From contig VDFB02296657.1 in NCBI GenBank assembly GCA_007258455.2, positions 124,001 through 188,000 of the forward strand: a stretch of 64,000 nucleotides of DNA, in the 5' to 3' direction. This document shows, piece after piece, positions 11,231 through 22,215 of this stretch. The notes below the pieces were generated by a model, which searched no databases, was not told where the DNA came from, and was given only the letters and a program-made list of their open reading frames with translations. The stretch is from Sequoia sempervirens. Taxonomy: Eukaryota > Streptophyta > Pinopsida > Cupressales > Cupressaceae. Made by a program: the position numbers and the translations under genes. The stretch's first letter is position 1. Each line of letters begins with the position of its first letter.

Positions 11231-11684
11231 TATGACATTAGTACTCAAGTAAAATTCAAAAAGTTCATTTAATTATGTTTATTCAATTAAATATTTTGAA
11301 ATTTAAGAATAACTAAATTAGTAGAATCAGGGTAAACCCACAAAAGTGGTTTACAATTCAAATGAGGAAGGAAAATTTGTAAAAAATGAACCCATACCAA
11401 AAATTTTCATTTTGGGGGTTCAATTAAACCAAAAAACCGTTCGCTTGAACCAGGGTTTGAGCGAACCCAATTAATGCATGCACGAACAAAAAGAAAATGA
11501 AAACCCCTTTTAGGAAGGGGATTTACTAGAATCTGGGTTCGAGTGAACCCAGGTTCAATCGAACCCCCCTTTTCCCTAATTTTTGACCTTGTTCACAAAA
11601 AAAAATGCACTTCAAAGCTCGGTTTGAACATGAAAATCATGGAGACTTCGCAAACCCAACTAGAATTAGGTAGTCCTTGGAAGG

Positions 11685-12742
11685 TGTGTGTATGAAAATA
11701 TGCCTATCATAATGAATTCAAAACACATTCAATAAAAATTTATATCAAAAAAGCTTAAAGAAAAATAAACAAACTCTTAGTGCAACTTCTTCAAAGTCAT
11801 TTTATTGCTCCCTATCTCCAGCGTTTCATTGATTCAAGTTGCTCTCAGATTTAGTATTCCAAGCTCAACGAAATGGACTACTAGAGAATGAGATTTAAAC
11901 TAAAATGCATACTATACTAAGATGCAATATTACGCTATGCTATGATAAGATTATTGCTAAGATATGATTATTGCTAGAATGCTAAAGATGCAAGTGTGTA
12001 AGTGTAATTGCGTGCCTAGCCAATGCTTGGATTTGCACATGTATTTATAAAGTTTTTCGAGGATTTTGATTGGATGAGTTGATCAATGACTATGATAATT
12101 CCTGACAGATCGAACGGTCGAAGATGGATGCTAGACTGGAGAGAAAAATAGAAGAAAACAAATAAAGCAGGATTTTTCCATTTTCATGGAAGAGATAAGA
12201 TGAGATGATAAAAAATCATCTTTTTTAGAAGATAATGGAAAGATATTGAAAAAATAAATAATGAATTATAAAATTCAATTATTTATTTATGGGTGCATGT
12301 AGATTTTTCTTAATTAAATAAATATTTAATTAAGATTTTGAGGAAATTAGAAGATTTCTTAATTAAATGATATATTTAATTATGATTTGAAGAAAACAGA
12401 AGATCTTTAATTAAATAAAATATTTAATTAATTAGAAGAAAGTTTTAAATAGAAGAAAAGAAATATTTAAATTTAATTAAAACAAAAGATTTAATTAAAT
12501 TCAAAAGATGATAATTAATTTAAATAAATAAAATGTATTTATTTAATTAATCAAGTAGACATGTGAAATAATTAAATAAAATAAATTTATTCAATTATGG
12601 TGGGAGAATAAAATGAATGAACAATATAATTAAATTAATTAAATTTAATTACATGTAGAAGACTTTAGATAAATTAATTAAATAATAAATATTTAATTAA
12701 ATGTCAGGATTAATTAGACATGACCAATTTTATGCACATACA
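11685..12742 (-). repeat. 3' LTR of the gypsy element
   Basis: 1058 bp, ending CACATACA on the plus strand (TGTATGTG start on the minus) and starting TGTGTGTATG. It is very similar to the right LTR but lacks a segment of about 50 bp near 12430 and has an extra 17-18 bp near 11955. A TATA-like CTTTATAAATA on the minus strand lies at 12042-12052. The second half consists of AATTAAATAAATATTTAATT-type words. Confidence 0.9.
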
Positions 12743-12757
12743 TTTTTCCCCTCTTTG
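12743..12757 (-). other. Polypurine tract next to the 3' LTR
   Basis: On the minus strand CAAAGAGGGGAAAAA directly abuts the TGTATGTG start of the LTR. This is the expected site of plus-strand priming in LTR retrotransposons. Confidence 0.85.
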
Positions 12758-13260
12758 AAGTGATGTGTGAAACGCATTGCTTCAAAGAAAATATTTTGTT
12801 TGCCTGTGATATGTTTTTGATGCTAATGCTGATGATGCCCCCTCGGGAGGTAAATCACGGATGATGATATGAGTTTTGAAAATGTGATAAAAAAACTTGA
12901 TTGGATGATGAAATTATGATGGTGATTCAGTGATTTAGCTTCTGATAATTGGTGTAAAAGATGGCCCTGGTGAAAAAATAAAGTTATAGAAAATAAAATG
13001 CCACCAAAAACCCACCTTAATTGACCCATATAAGGTAAAAGGGGTAAAAGTGGAAATCATTTTCACCCTTTTACTATAGTGATTTTTATGCTCTGACAGT
13101 GACTTGGTGAGACGCAGATTCCATTTCAGAGGCATAGATTCAAGCGAGCCCGTCGATACCAGAGACCAGCCGCATATGGACCACCAGTGAGTCGATTGAA
13201 CCCTTTATGATTCAAAAAAAAATTATTTTGATCAATTTTTAAGCTTTTTCGCCTAGATTT
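12758..13260. other. Gypsy 3' region, unassigned
   Basis: Non-coding in both directions as far as can be seen. It contains several TGATGATG words and no recognisable domain. The minus ORFs at 12823-13135 are short and lack family features. Confidence 0.5.
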
Positions 13261-13269
13261 AGGTAAAAA

Positions 13270-13715
13270 AATAAAGTTTTAGCGCATCCACCTATTTGTT
13301 TTAGCGCATTCAAAAATTTCCATAGCGCATCTAGGATGTTCTTTAGCGCATACGGGTGCAAGGTAAAATTAGGTTTTCTAGCACATACAAAGTGTAGATT
13401 AGTGCTTATAGGAGTTAAGTTCGGCTAGAAAACTTTAGCGCATCTAGGGCATAGAGTCACGCATTTAGGGATTTTCCGCAACAGAGGTGGATTAGTGCAT
13501 CTAGGATATGAAGTAGCGTTTTTAGGTTTTAGTGCGTCTAGATGATGAAATAGCACATCTGTGGGGTATCTTAGTGTATATAGGGTTTTAGCACTTATAG
13601 GAAAAAAATTAGCACTTTTAGGGTGCAAAAGCGTGCATAATGAGTTTTAGCGCTTTCGAGGTAAACTATAGCACTTTCAAGTTTCAATGCATCAGAGGCA
13701 TAGATTAGCGCATCG
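13270..13715 (+). repeat. Degenerate TAGCGCATCTAGG motif array (left)
   Basis: The word TTTAGCGCATCTAGG and close variants (TAGTGCATCTAGG, TAGCACTTTTAGGG, TAGCGCTTTCGAGG) recur roughly every 20-35 bp, about 20 times. The same word, reverse complemented, fills two blocks at the other end of the gypsy internal region. Here it reads in sense for the plus-strand plant-mobile-domain pseudogene that starts 640 bp downstream. Confidence 0.8.
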
Positions 13716-13829
13716 AGAAATTTTTTGGCAAAATGCAAGTGTGATGAAAAATGATGGTGTATACATTGCTTTCTTGGTCAATAGATAGATAAATTATCTT
13801 GCCATCATGATGATATGGATATAAATGAT

Positions 13830-14150
13830 AGAAAATCTGATGATTTTAAACTTATAACTTTGCTTCCTCGAATAGAAAACAAAGAGTAGATAATTGATAA
13901 CTTTGTTTCCCAAAAATGAAAAACAAAGCGTAGATTAATTGATTGATTGACTGATTGTCCGATAACTTTGCTTCTCATGAATGAAAAACAAAGAGTAAAT
14001 GTCTGATAAATTTGCTTTCTACAATAGAAACCAAATAGTAGATGATGGGATTCAAACATATTTGCATTCATGACTGAAGTACAAATAGAAAAAATGATTG
14101 GATTGTTGATAAATTTGCTTTCCTGAAAAAGAAAAAGAAATAGTAGAATG
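13830..14150 (+). repeat. Tandem repeat with CTTTG/CAAAG hairpin units
   Basis: Five or six units of about 50-70 bp start GATAACTTTGCTT and end AAACAAAGAGTAGAT. Within each unit CTTTG pairs with CAAAG across a 15-25 base loop. Later units have decayed to AAATTTGCTTTC and AAATAGTAG. Confidence 0.75.
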
Positions 14151-14222
14151 ATGATAGAGTAGATTGATTTGATATTCAGATAGATAGATGCAATAGTGAT
14201 TGCATGATATGATTGATTACAT

Positions 14223-14350
14223 GATATGGGTCACTAATATAGTTCACTAATATGATGCATTGATATGATTCGTTGATTAATTTGATATGGGTCACTGATA
14301 TAGTTCACTGATATGATGTATTGATATGATTTGTTGATTAATTTGATATG
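14223..14350 (+). repeat. 61-bp tandem duplication
   Basis: GATATGGGTCACTAATATAG at 14223 recurs with few changes at 14284 (GATATGGGTCACTGATATAG), and both continue through TTCACT, GATATGATTYGTTGATTAAT. It sits just before the plant-mobile-domain pseudogene. Confidence 0.8.
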
Positions 14351-14352
14351 TG

Positions 14353-16304
14353 ATGACCAAAAAAATATGAAGTTTTCCACAAGCTCCAGATTAGAGAGCA
14401 TTTCCCGATATGTTGGGATCAGGTAGGAGAGCTAACTCCAGTAGAGATACAGTGGATAGTTGAATGTGGGTTGGGATCTTTGTTGACTATCCTGCAAGGG
14501 ATTCAAGTCAACAGGGGACTATTGACTGCATTGGCAAAGAGGTGGAACTCCGAGCATAACACCTTTCATTTGTTGACTGGTGAGATGACCGTGACACCCA
14601 AGGATGTGTACAGGATTCTAGGGATTCTTGTGGTAGGTTCCCTTGTGGTTATGACCACAAGGAGATAGGAGGGACCGAGGCACTGAGGAGGATATGTGGT
14701 GATAGGTTGATAGAAAGATATTGGGTGCCATGGGAGGATTTCAGTAGATATCCAACCTTAGTTGTATTCGGTGCATTCATTGGAGGTTTCCTTGGACTAG
14801 ACCATCGGTCGAAGGGATTTTCAGTTGGTTGGGGTAGGATGCTAGAATGGATGGTGACTCAGCCACGGAGGTATGCCTAGGGGAGCTACATTTTGGCTCA
14901 TTTGTATCATGATCTACATTAGGTGGTATACCAAGGATCGACTAGTTTGGCTGGTGGTGTGACTCTACTCCAGATTTGGGCATGGGAGCATATTACGATT
15001 ACGAGGCTAGAGTGTGCCAGGGCTAGGCCACCAAGCAAGCCGTATGTATATGCATATTCAAGTGCACTTGTCCAACCCAAGCTGGGAAAGTTGGAGTACT
15101 GGCGGCACGTGTTAGATGATGTGGATTCAGTTATATGGAGGTCGTATATAGATTGTGAGGCCTGGGACATGAATCATTTGGAGATGACATTTGTCTATAT
15201 GCCCCAATATCTAATAGGACAGACCCTGTACATTATTGAGATATTTTTGGCCTTGCGAGTTCAAAGACAGTACGGATACACGCAGGGGATGCCATAGGGC
15301 GTTGCTCACTATGGGTGGCGCAAGGATGATCCTGGATGGGGATGATGTATTACATACCAGGTGGCATATACAGAGTACTCTAGCTTAAAGCCTGAGGGAT
15401 GGGCATATGGGCCAGAGGTGACAGATGCAGGTATGTCAGATGATTATTTAGTGTATTTCCATACACATCCATTCTAGTAGCACAGCAGCCAAGGGTGGAG
15501 AGACAAGAGGATGTGGTCGACAGAGAGCAGGCGATGGGTGGAGGAGAGGAGGAGGAGAGAAAAGACGAGGAGAGGGACAAAAACAAGGAGGAGGGGGACG
15601 AAGATGAGGAGGGAGGTAGAGACAAGGATAGCTCAGATGATGGGGATGATGGGGGAGATGGTGGAGGGAAGGAGGGGAGGGTAGTGAGGCAGAGGTTAGA
15701 CAGCCTAAGCAGTGCTCAGATTGTATGGAGGCCTAGATCTGGTGGTAGACCATGGACCATTATAAGCATCTCCTCATCACAGTATGCATAGATAGACATG
15801 TTGCAGGCCCAGGTACAGACTATTTAGGATCAGCTAGGTCAAGCGCAGAGTTTGATAGCGCAGTTATAGGAACAACTCGCACAGGCACAGGCTCAAGCGC
15901 AGGCACATGCACAGGCATAGGATTTTATAGTGCAACTATAGGCATAGCTTGCGCAGGAACAAACACAAACTCCAGCACTGACACAGGTACCTCCTCCTAC
16001 CCCAGTCCCATAGATAGCCCAGTTGATAGCACAGAGAGATGATTTTAGATGACAGGCAGCAGAGGCAAAGGGTGCAACAGAGGCAAAGGGTGTTGCACAA
16101 AGGCTTATGGGCAGTGTTCAAAGTGTATCCTTACGAGAGGCCATGGCAGAGGGGTTCGAGATGGCCAAGGAGGTTGAGCACTATCAGGTTAGATATGAGG
16201 AGTTGTGTCCTCCTGACCATCGAAAGCCTTATCTGTGGTCCGCCAGCAGATCGAGGACTAGATCACAAACGTCGACACATGGTAGAGAGGTCACAGGGCC
16301 TTGA
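14353..16304 (+). pseudogene. Plant mobile domain (PMD, MAIN/MAIL1-like) gene captured in antisense inside the gypsy element
   Basis: The first part encodes REHFPICWDQVGELTP, IVECGLGSLLTILQG, RGLLTALAKRWNSEHNTFHL and GEMTVTPKDVYRILGI. This is the N-terminal signature of the plant mobile domain (aminotransferase-like, PF10536). After a frameshift near 14640, GFLGLDHRSKGFSVGW, LAHLYHDLH and YWRHVLDDVDSVIWRSYIDC continue the domain to about 15290. Next come an acidic Glu/Asp/Gly region (15495-15700), a Gln/Ala coiled-coil-like repeat (15800-16090) and a tail MAEGFEMAKEVEHYQVRYEE ending at 16304. At least four stops and a 1-bp problem in the A-run at 14357-14365 show decay. PMD genes are known in plant hosts, in Mutator-like elements and in gypsy elements. 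The orientation is opposite to gag-pol. Confidence 0.8.
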
Positions 16305-17160
16305 CAAGATCCTGACGTAGGGGGTAGCGGCAGGCCACCTTCTTCCAGACTAGCTCCATCAGGGGCTTCAACCAACTATCTTATGATGTTGTGATGTAGA
16401 TGTATTTCACACATGTATATCATTTTTGGAGCATGTATATTGATTTTGATCATATCCCATGTATCTCTCTTTGGAATTTTTCAGTTTCATTGGACATTGG
16501 ACATTTGTATCATTTATGATGAGTGATGATATGCAGCGGTGATGATTTTTGTTGTTGATGTGCATTTAGGAAATGATGATATGATATGGATATGCATTTG
16601 TTCGTATATGTTATGAGATGGATTTTGATATGCATTTAATATTTTGAGAACTAATTTTGTGATGCAAGATGATTTATGATATGATGGCGAGTTATGCTAT
16701 AATGATGTCGTGTAGGTGGATGACCTAGGATGGTGATTTATGATAATGCAATGATTTTTCAAATGATGTGATAATGTATGTATGAAATGTTTATTTTTTG
16801 GATTTTTCAAATGCAAGTGAAATAATGATGAAAAATGAATGTTGTGTTTGTGAAATGCATATGATATGTTTGGATGATATGGTAGATGATTAAAGATGTG
16901 ATATGCAAATGATAATGAATGGATGTGATTAATAATGATGAAAGGTATGATGAAATGATAAATGATATGTATTGCAATGTGATGCAGTGAAAATGATAAG
17001 TGATCATGAGCGGAAATAAGATGTTTAGAAATGACAATGTAATGATATGTTAATGAAATGATAATAATAATGATAAGAAGATAATAAATGATAAATGATA
17101 ATGCTATAATGATAAAATGATATGAAATGGTAAATGATGATGATACAAAAAATGATAATG
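16305..17160. other. Gypsy 3' region, AT-rich, low complexity
   Basis: Rich in ATGATG, GATATG and AATGATAAT words without a clean period. No gene is supported on either strand; the minus-strand His/Tyr/Ile-rich ORFs are products of this composition. Confidence 0.6.
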
Positions 17161-17164
17161 ATAA

Positions 17165-17475
17165 AATGAAATAGATGAAAAGATAATGAAATGAAATGAG
17201 ATGATAGATGATAAAATCAAATGAAATGATAGATGATAATGAAATGAAATGATAGATGATAAAATGAAATGAAATGATAGATGATAATTAAATGAAATGA
17301 TAGATGACAATTAAATGAGATGAGAGATGATAAAATGAAATGAAATGATAGATGATAATGAAATGAAATGATAGATGATAATGAAATGAAATGATAGATG
17401 ATAAAATGAAATGAAATGATAGATGATAATGAAATGAAATGATAGATGATAAAATGAAATGAAATGAAATAATAG
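17165..17475 (+). repeat. 23-25 bp tandem array (AATGAAATGATAGATGAT)
   Basis: About eleven copies of a unit built from GAAATGAAATGATAGATGAT followed by AA, AAA or none. The minus strand is stop-free over several frames and gives ORFs repeating IIYHFISFHF, which I reject as genes. Confidence 0.85.
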
Positions 17476-17629
17476 AAAAATGAACTATATGGCACGTGTG
17501 AAACCTAGATGAAATGATGGAGATGAAAGATAATAATGAAACAAATTTCCAACTGTCCTCTATAGAGAGTCCAAAGATATATGGCAACCATTGACATTTT
17601 TAGCCTTTCAGAACTCTGATGTGAATCCA

Positions 17630-17959
17630 TTATGCAGTCATATACAATGATCTAAAATGAAATGCAACTAAATGAAACGAACCATTTGTTGAGCCTTTTG
17701 TTAGCTTTCTTGAATCATCATAGAGCCTTTTAAAATGTTGGAAGTATGTACAAGCATCAAAGGGGAAATTAGCACCAATGATGACCTGAGTACAACTTTC
17801 ATGATTTTTGATATAGCAAGCGAACACAAGCATCGAGGTATAATTGAACTGAGATGACTTGAGCATTTCTTGCATAAACAGACAAAGATTAACCACTTTT
17901 TGATGCAAATGTGGAACTGTCATCAATGATATTGCTTTGGAAATCATATCTCGCAACAT
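17630..17959 (-). CDS. Sense-strand ORF of unknown function between integrase and 3' LTR
   Basis: 109 aa starting MLRDMISKAISLMTVPHLHQ, with later CYIKNHESCTQVIIGANFPF and CTYFQHFKRLYDDSRKL. The sequence is not low complexity and has the amino-acid mix of a real protein, unlike the ORFs in the arrays on either side. It lies in the same orientation as gag-pol, about 1 kb downstream of the integrase stop. I do not recognise a domain. It may be a remnant of a longer extra ORF, since the reading continues for some codons in both directions with stops. Confidence 0.4.
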   Translation of the reverse strand: MLRDMISKAISLMTVPHLHQKVVNLCLFMQEMLKSSQFNYTSMLVFACYIKNHESCTQVIIGANFPFDACTYFQHFKRLYDDSRKLTKGSTNGSFHLVAFHFRSLYMTA

Positions 17960-18540
17960 ATTTGCACCATATTGATAGTTAATTTCAAGACAACAGACAA
18001 AGAAAAATCATTCTCTTTCCTTGTCACTCTAGTTCAGTACATCATTGAGTGTGCTCTAAAGAGATGATATCAAAAATCAAACAACCATTGTTCAAAATGT
18101 AATACTGCTATTCCAAACATTATTCAGATTATAGATCATCCAGATATGAGTCACGATATGATATTTGTTGAAAACTGTTGTGATATAGATCAATGATTGG
18201 ATAGGTGTTCATGTGATTTGATTGTTTGTTCACATGATTGGATTTTTCCATTGTCTAGTTGTTTTGTTATAACCTGAAAGTCGATTGGCCCCTAGCATGG
18301 TTAACGTTTTTCCCCCTGCACTGACACAACTTGCTAAAAAGAATATATACAATGATCAAGCCATGGTAAAACATTTATCGCTCTAGGAAAATGATGGTAT
18401 GATGTTGTTATGGCCCTAAGATGGTGCTGAAAACAATGTAGGAAAAGAAGGTTGAAAAGCTAAGTGCGGAATATGAACTAATAGATGGAGAGCTACAGAT
18501 AGCATCTATTTGCCAGATTTTCACTATCTATTTTTATTGC
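17960..18540. other. Gypsy 3' region, unassigned
   Basis: No domain was seen. On the minus strand a purine run GCAGGGGGAAAAACG at about 18313-18327 resembles an internal polypurine tract, but nothing LTR-like follows it. Confidence 0.4.
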
Positions 18541-18654
18541 ATTTTTTTTATTTCTTTTTTATTTTTTTGTATTTTTCTTGTCAATAGACTACCTATTACC
18601 AGGTTTTCACCCTATGACATTTTCAAATTTTTTTTTTTAGGACATTTTCTTTTT

Positions 18655-18977
18655 TTTTTGTATTTCTTCAAGACATTTTTTGATTTTTTTGTATTTCTTC
18701 AAGACATTTTCTGATTTTTTTGTATTTCTTCATGACATTTCTGATTTTTTTGTATTTCTTCAGGACATTTTCTGATTTTTTTGTATTTCTTCAGGACATT
18801 TTCTTTTTTTTGTATTTCTTCAGGACATTTCTATTTTTTTTGTATTTCTTCAGGACATTTTCCATTTTTTTTGTATTTCTTCAGGACATTTATGATTTTT
18901 TTGTATTTCTTCAAGACATTTTCTGATTTTTTTGTATTTCTTTTTTCTGATTTTTTTGTATTTCTTAAGACATTTAT
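18655..18977 (-). repeat. 30-31 bp tandem array abutting the pol stop codon
   Basis: About ten units of TTTTTTGTATTTCTTCAGGA plus CATTTTCTGA-like sequence. On the minus strand each unit contains CCTGAAGAAATA. The same 12 bases form the last codons of integrase (…LKKYYV, stop at 18995-18997). The array ends only 18 bp from the pol stop. Confidence 0.9.
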
Positions 18978-18994
18978 GGATGATGATAGCTGAC

Positions 18995-20220
18995 TTAAAC
19001 ATAATATTTCTTCAGGTGCATGTTGTTGATGGGTTCGTCAAATAGGTCCCCTTCTAGCGTTGATAGCTTGTAGGCTCCTAAACTGTAGACTGCGATAACC
19101 ACATAAGGACCTAGCCAATTTGGTTCAAACTTTCCTTGTTTTTCTCTGTCTTGCTAATTTTGTGGATTTTCTTTCAAAACTAGATCACCCACCTGAAAGG
19201 TATGTGGATTTACTTTGTGATTATAGCTACAAGACATCATCTGTTGGTATGCTTTCAAATGGTCAGCTGCTCTTTGTCTCTTTTCATCTAGGACTTCTAG
19301 CTCTTGTAGTCGGGAAACTCTGTAGTCATCATCTGTTGTGAGACCTTTTAGTGATACTTTGAGTGAGGGTATTTCAACTTCTAAAGGTAATATGGCTTTT
19401 GCTCCACAGACAAGAGCATACGGCATTGCTCTTGTTGGCGTGCGGACATTGGTTATGTAGGCCCATAAGGCGAGATTGAGTTGAACATGCCAATCTTTCT
19501 CTGAATCATTCACATATTCTTTAAAAAAATTAGTATAGTCTTATTTGAGGCCTCTACTTGGCCATTCCCTTGTGGATAGTAAGGTGTTGAATATCTGTGT
19601 TGAATATGAAATCTCTCACAAAGTTCATCAACATCCTGATTCTTGAAAGGTCATTCGTTATTTGTAATAATGGAGTTGGGAATGCCATACTTACAAATAA
19701 TATTGTTTAGTATGAATGATGATATTTGTTTGTTGGTAACTTTAGTAAGAGGTACTGCCTCAATCCACTTGGTAAAATACTTTGTGGCTGTGATGATGAA
19801 CTTATGCCCGTTTGATGATGAAGGATGAATCTTGCCTACTAGATCTAACCCCCATTGGGAGAATGGCCAAGTTGGCGTAAATGGTTTAAGTTCTTATGCA
19901 GGAGCATGAATGAGATTCCCATGAATCTGGCATTTTGAGCACATTTTCAAAAAAGTGAATGATTCCCTCTCCATTGTAGGCCAGCAGTAACCCATTCTAA
20001 TCAATTTCTTGGATAAGGTCAGTCCACTCAAATGAGTACCACAAATGCCACCATGAACTTCTTGTAAAGCTTTGTCAAATTCATCACGTTCAAGACATCG
20101 AAGTAGAGTACCATCAAGACCACAACGATAAAAGGGTTTCAGCGATAAGAGTATAGCGAGAGGTTTGGCGGATAAAGTTACTTTTTTGGTTACAAGATAA
20201 GGCAGGTGATAAAATTTCAT
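18995..20220 (-). pseudogene. Gypsy integrase region, defective
   Basis: The zinc-binding HHCC region reads EVHGGICGTHLSG ... CSKCQIH (20060-19925). The catalytic core follows: GLDLVGKI gives the first Asp (about 19845), while the second site reads IITNNE where gypsy integrases have IITDN, so the catalytic Asp is Asn. GNGQVEASNK (about 19550) keeps the Glu. The C-terminal part (19513-18995) has YNHKVNPHTFQVGDLVLK, a stop after KENPQN, then GPYVV, GAYKL and HLKKYYV, the usual end of plant gypsy pol. Several stops interrupt the region. Confidence 0.85.
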
Positions 20221-20379
20221 CCTTTAGGTAGGAATAAATCTTGTCATACCAAGGTGAACTGGATCCTACCAAGTGGCAAATGATTTGGCTTTCAGGTGTG
20301 TCATAGGCAGGTGTAAATGATTGTTTCGCTAGAAATTCATAGCGAGCCTGATTTTCTAGGAGTTGTAACAATGATACGA

Positions 20380-20770
20380 TCGTACCCATGGCATCGGCTG
20401 CTTTGTTATCAAGCCTTGGAATTTGTGTGAATTTTATGTCCACAAAGTACTTCTTGAAGTCGTCAACCAAATTTTAATATGGCAACAGTTTGTCATCTTT
20501 GGTCTGATAATCATCATTGATCTGATTAATGACTAACTGTGAGTCACCATACACTTGTAATTCTATAATCATCTATTCCAATGTTATTTTAAGTCCAGTG
20601 ATTAATGCTTCATATTCGGCTATGTTGTTGGTGCATGGAAACATCAGCTTATATGATCGAGGAATGGTGTGTCCTTGGGGGTGATAAAAAGTATGCCTAC
20701 CCCCGATCCATGTTGAGTGAAAGAACCATCAAAATATAAGGACCATGGTTGTTTGGATTCTGCAGTAAAG
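20380..20770 (-). pseudogene. Second (archaeal-type) RNase H domain of the Tat-lineage pol
   Basis: PWSLYFDGSFTQHGSGVG carries the first Asp, NIAEYEALITGL the Glu, VYGDSQLVINQ the second Asp and NKAADAMG the last Asp. The four acidic positions of an RNase H are thus all present. This domain follows the ordinary gypsy RNase H and precedes integrase, the arrangement that defines dual-RNase-H Tat elements. Stops near 20566 and 20477 break the frame. Confidence 0.8.
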
Positions 20771-20839
20771 ACATCTGCATCTAGAAATTCAATGTGCAGG
20801 GGATGGTCTGCTTGCAGTGGTGCTTCAGCTAGTTGATCA

Positions 20840-21240
20840 GTGATAACTTGTCCTTTGATTTCCTTGTGATCAACATAATGGATGTCAAACTCACTCAGAA
20901 TCATTACCCAGTTTGCTAATCTTCCTGTCAATGATTCTTTGCTTAATAGATACTTGAGTGGATCAATCTTTGAAACAAGATTGATTGTATGAGTTAACAT
21001 GTAATGCCAAAATTTCTATAAAGCAAAGACTACTGCTAGACAAGCCTTCTCGATGGAAGTGTAGTTGAGTTCATGACTTGTTAGTGTTATGCCGATGTAA
21101 TAAATTGCACGTTCTTTCCCTGTACGGTCTTCTTGTGCTAGCAATGCACCCAAGGATGTCTCTATTGCGAAAATATACAAGATCAATGGTTTGTCTAGAT
21201 TTGGTGGTACTAGAACTGGTAGAGTCATTAAGTACTGTTT
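20840..21240 (-). pseudogene. Gypsy RNase H domain
   Basis: It reads PLILYIFAIETSLGALLAQE, GKERAIYYIGITL, HELNYTSIEKACLAVVFAL, stop, KFWHYMLTHT, DPLKYLLSKESLTGR and SEFDIHYVDHKE. This is the standard chain of a gypsy RNase H and its tail. The first acidic site is ATDTS-like but reads AIETS, Glu for Asp. One stop (near 21015) and a Trp/Arg change in the KFRHY motif show decay. Confidence 0.8.
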
Positions 21241-22215
21241 GATTTATTGAAAAGCCAATTCACACTTGTCATCCCACTTGAAAGGAACATTCTTATGCAA
21301 TAGATGTGTAAAAGGTAGACTTTTGTTGGCTAGTTGTGCAATGAACCTTCGTATAGATTGAAGTTGTCCCTGTAATGATCTCAATTGATTGATGTTCCTT
21401 AGGGGAGGCATTTCCATGATTTCCTGAACTTTAGCAGGATCTACTTCAATTCACTTTTCTGAGACAATGTACCCCAAGAGTTTTCCAGAAGTGACCCCAA
21501 AAACACATTTCTTGGGGTTCAGGCAAACTTTAAATTTTTCCAACCTTGCAAATATTTTGGAGAATACTTCAAGATGTCCTTCTCATATGTATTATTTAGC
21601 CAGTATGTCATCTACATAGTCTTCCATGAATGTGTGCATCATGTCATGAAACATTGTAGTCATAGCTCTTTGATACGTAGCTCCAACATTCTTTAAACCA
21701 AAAGGAATGGCATTCCAATAGTAAGTCCCCCATAGACATGTGAAAGTTGTTTTATCCTGATCTTCAGGTGCAACCTTAATTTGGTTATAACCAAAAAAAT
21801 GATCCATTAATGAATACATGGCATGAACAGTCATCAAGTCAACTATTGTATCAATGCTTGGAAGTGGAAATTCATCTTTGGGACATGCCTTATTAAGATC
21901 TCTAAAATTGGTGCAAACTCTAATACGTTTGTTTGGCTTTGCTATTGGAACAATATTGGAGATCCATTCTACATAGGCGATTGATCTTATAAATCCCGCA
22001 TCAAGGAGTTTCTTGAGTTCTTCTTTAACCAGTAGGGCAACCTGAGGATGCATCTTTCTGAGTTTTTGTTTCACTGGTTTAACTCCTGGTTTGATGGATA
22101 GATGATGCATTATGAGATCAGGATCAAGACCTAGCATGTCTGCATAAGACCAGGCAAAGTTGACTTGATTTTCTTTTAGAAATTTCATGAATGTTGGGAT
22201 CTCATTATCTATCAT
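21241..22215 (-). pseudogene. Gypsy reverse transcriptase
   Basis: The open part (22215-21592, 207 aa) has KLRKMHPQVALLVKEELKKL, VPIAKPNKRIRVCTNFRDLN, KACPKDEFPLPSIDTIVD, FGYNQIKVAPEDQDKTTF, PFGLKNVGATYQRAM and the catalytic YVDDILAK. The first Asp box reads SLMDHFFGYNQI where SFMDGFSGYNQI is usual. The thumb region continues below 21592 (KCVFGVTSGKLLGYIVSE, LRSLQGQLQSIRRFI) with stops. The YVDD core is intact. Confidence 0.9.

Noticed and set aside
14919..15170. Minus ORF opposite the plant mobile domain
   Set aside because: Shadow of the PMD coding strand, which has the recognisable motifs.
17104..17587. Minus ORFs repeating ISFHFIIYHF
   Set aside because: Translations of the 23-25 bp tandem array; no stop because the unit lacks one in those frames.
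18313..18327. Internal purine run GCAGGGGGAAAAACG as a second polypurine tract
   Set aside because: No LTR-like TG start follows; the tract at 12743-12757 is correctly placed.
18720..18993. Plus ORFs repeating FFRTFSDFFVFLQDI
   Set aside because: Translations of the 30-31 bp array.
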